In this document: positions 5,722 through 6,829 of the stretch, one piece after another
Layout of the letters: each line of letters opens with the position of its first letter
How positions within the stretch are numbered: position 1 is the first letter of the stretch
Assembly (NCBI GenBank): GCA_038241115.1
Contig: JBBRGA010000172.1
Location: 1 to 6,829, forward strand
Direction: 5' to 3'
DNA: 6,829 nt
Source of the DNA: JANYJJ01 sp038241115
Lineage (GTDB): Bacteria; Pseudomonadota; Gammaproteobacteria; Burkholderiales; Burkholderiaceae_C
Notes under the pieces: generated by a model
The model's database searches: none
What the model was told of the DNA's origin: nothing
Seen by the model: only the letters and a program-made list of their open reading frames with translations
Program-made: the position numbers and the translations under genes

Positions 5722-6829
5722 CTACAGGCCCACCAGCCGTTTGGCATCTGCCAGGCCGGTGTGCTCAAACGCCAGCTTGAACTCGTCAAGCTCTGCCGTT
5801 GTCATTCCCACATGGGCAGACCGCCCCACGGCGCGCCACTGCACCACGGCTTCAATGACCTCGCGCACGATGCCCAACGCCTGCGTGGCATTCAGCGCAA
5901 ATTGCGTGGCCTGACCCATCAATTGCGCCATGTTGGTGATGGGGCCGGTGTCTTCGCTCAACCATGTCTTGGATTCGCGCTCCCGTTCGGGCATTGGGTT
6001 GACATCGAACGCCGGCGACAGCTGCCACTGGTTGTTTCCTACATACAAGAAGCCGATGTTTTGCAGGTGGTCGTCTACGTTGTTGATCAGGTGATGGAAC
6101 ACCAAACGGCGCCACAGTTCGCGCGCGTCGTCCACGTAGTTCGCGCAGGCGCCTTTCATCACCGCGAGCACCTCGGTGTATGCATGCTCTTGCACTCGAC
6201 TCGCCTGGATCAGCGTGGCGCCTGACATGTAGGGGATGCGTGTGTCTTCCGACGCGCGGTCGAATCGGCGAATGACTGCGACAGGCGTGCCTTGCACCAC
6301 GGCCACATGAGCGTGCGCCGCGTTGATGCCCGCGGCACTGGCCAGCTTTAACGCGAGGACCTCCGCGCGCGTCACATTGCGCTCGTCCTTGACGCTCGGA
6401 AACTTGCCCAGCGCCAAGTAGCCTTCTTCATCCAAGAGGCTGCATTTCGGCCGCATGCCCCCTAGGGAAGTGCCTTTGCCCCGCAGATATGCCAAATCAC
6501 TGGCCGTTTCGGTTCCGAGCTCAACCGCCCGCGAAGACGAAAGCATTTTCTCGAGTTCCAGCATCGCAGGCGATGCACGGCGACCCTCCGGCACGGAGTC
6601 CATGTGTGCGCCTGGCCCGTGGCGCAGCCGCAAGGCACCCAAGCGGCTGAAATCATCAACCGCACAAAGACAGTCAAGCTCGGTAAGCGCCCCAAGACTT
6701 GGATCTTGCTCGCGGCGCTTTGCATGCGCGCGGGCAATGACGCGGCGGCCCCAAGCGTCTGGCTCGGTGTCGCCCAGCGCAAGAAAGAACAGCGAGTCCT
6801 CTTTGGTTGCAGGTTTGCGAACCTGGTAC
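5722..6829 (-). CDS. hipA: HipA-family serine/threonine kinase toxin, N-terminus off the window
   Basis: The frame is open to the right edge and gives 368 visible residues; an apparent start at 6642 is an internal TTG (Leu63), not the gene start. HipA toxins phosphorylate a cytoplasmic target (glutamyl-tRNA synthetase GltX for E. coli HipA) and stop growth until held by HipB. Visible residues 23-29 (Pro-Asp-Ala-Trp-Gly-Arg-Arg) are the N-subdomain motif. Ser121, before Gly-Gly-Met-Arg-Pro-Lys (123-128), aligns with the E. coli autophosphorylation Ser150. Lys142 in Gly-Lys-Phe fits the ATP-binding lysine. Arg-Phe-Asp-Arg is at 188-191. Asp252 and Asn257 in Asn-Val-Asp-Asp-His-Leu-Gln-Asn fit the catalytic loop, and Asp275 in Ala-Phe-Asp-Val fits the metal-binding Asp. 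The kinase core looks intact. By comparison with E. coli HipA about 45-60 residues are missing at the edge. A HipB-like antitoxin would be expected upstream, outside the window; none follows downstream. Target and toxicity are inferred from family. Confidence 0.92.
   Translation of the reverse strand, partial: YQVRKPATKEDSLFFLALGDTEPDAWGRRVIARAHAKRREQDPSLGALTELDCLCAVDDFSRLGALRLRHGPGAHMDSVPEGRRASPAMLELEKMLSSSRAVELGTETASDLAYLRGKGTSLGGMRPKCSLLDEEGYLALGKFPSVKDERNVTRAEVLALKLASAAGINAAHAHVAVVQGTPVAVIRRFDRASEDTRIPYMSGATLIQASRVQEHAYTEVLAVMKGACANYVDDARELWRRLVFHHLINNVDDHLQNIGFLYVGNNQWQLSPAFDVNPMPERERESKTWLSEDTGPITNMAQLMGQATQFALNATQALGIVREVIEAVVQWRAVGRSAHVGMTTAELDEFKLAFEHTGLADAKRLVGL

Noticed and set aside
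6462..6782. 106-codon - strand open frame that could be taken for a HipB-like antitoxin upstream of a start at 6642
   Set aside because: It overlaps the hipA frame, which is open through this region and encodes recognisable HipA N-domain sequence (PDAWGRR); the frame shows no helix-turn-helix.
1..6829. GTAC at both window ends as a possible terminal repeat or circular join
   Set aside because: A four-base match is expected by chance, and both ends cut through apparently open frames.

Overview
The window is GC-rich bacterial DNA. A type 2 (short) ArgC, a PglL-like oligosaccharyltransferase and Comamonadaceae-like intergenic palindromes together suggest a betaproteobacterium of the Burkholderiales, probably Comamonadaceae. 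That placement is an inference from gene families and repeat style; the window holds no rRNA or other marker gene.

Layout. On the + strand a two-gene operon covers 30-2143: an EamA/DMT-family ten-helix membrane transporter, whose stop codon overlaps (ATGA) the start of a LysN/2-aminoadipate-type PLP aminotransferase. On the - strand, read from the right edge leftwards, come a HipA-family kinase toxin (5722 to beyond 6829, N-terminus off the window), a Wzy/O-antigen-ligase/PglL-type membrane glycosyl polymer transferase (3782-5641) and argC for arginine biosynthesis (2376-3323). The + operon and argC converge on a 232-bp spacer.

The two large spacers are filled with repeats. The convergent spacer (2144-2375) carries a 31-bp inverted repeat whose arms are 85 bp apart. 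The 458-bp spacer between the oligosaccharyltransferase gene and argC (3324-3781) carries, in + strand order, an array of ten GCCNN pentamers, three 9-bp units, a decayed single half of the same palindrome family, a perfect 26-bp inverted repeat with a 9-nt loop, and about five degenerate 19-bp tandem units. The two paired palindromes differ at two adjacent positions in each arm, and pairing is preserved in both. This looks like a REP-type family.

The genes do not form one pathway. The transporter and aminotransferase are very likely co-expressed and may act on one amino compound, probably by export. ArgC is a housekeeping enzyme. The oligosaccharyltransferase acts at the inner membrane on lipid-linked glycan. 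HipA is the kinase half of a toxin-antitoxin module whose antitoxin, if present, lies outside the window. I see no CRISPR array, tRNA, rRNA, integrase or insertion-sequence transposase. The most unusual content is the repeat biology in the two spacers.
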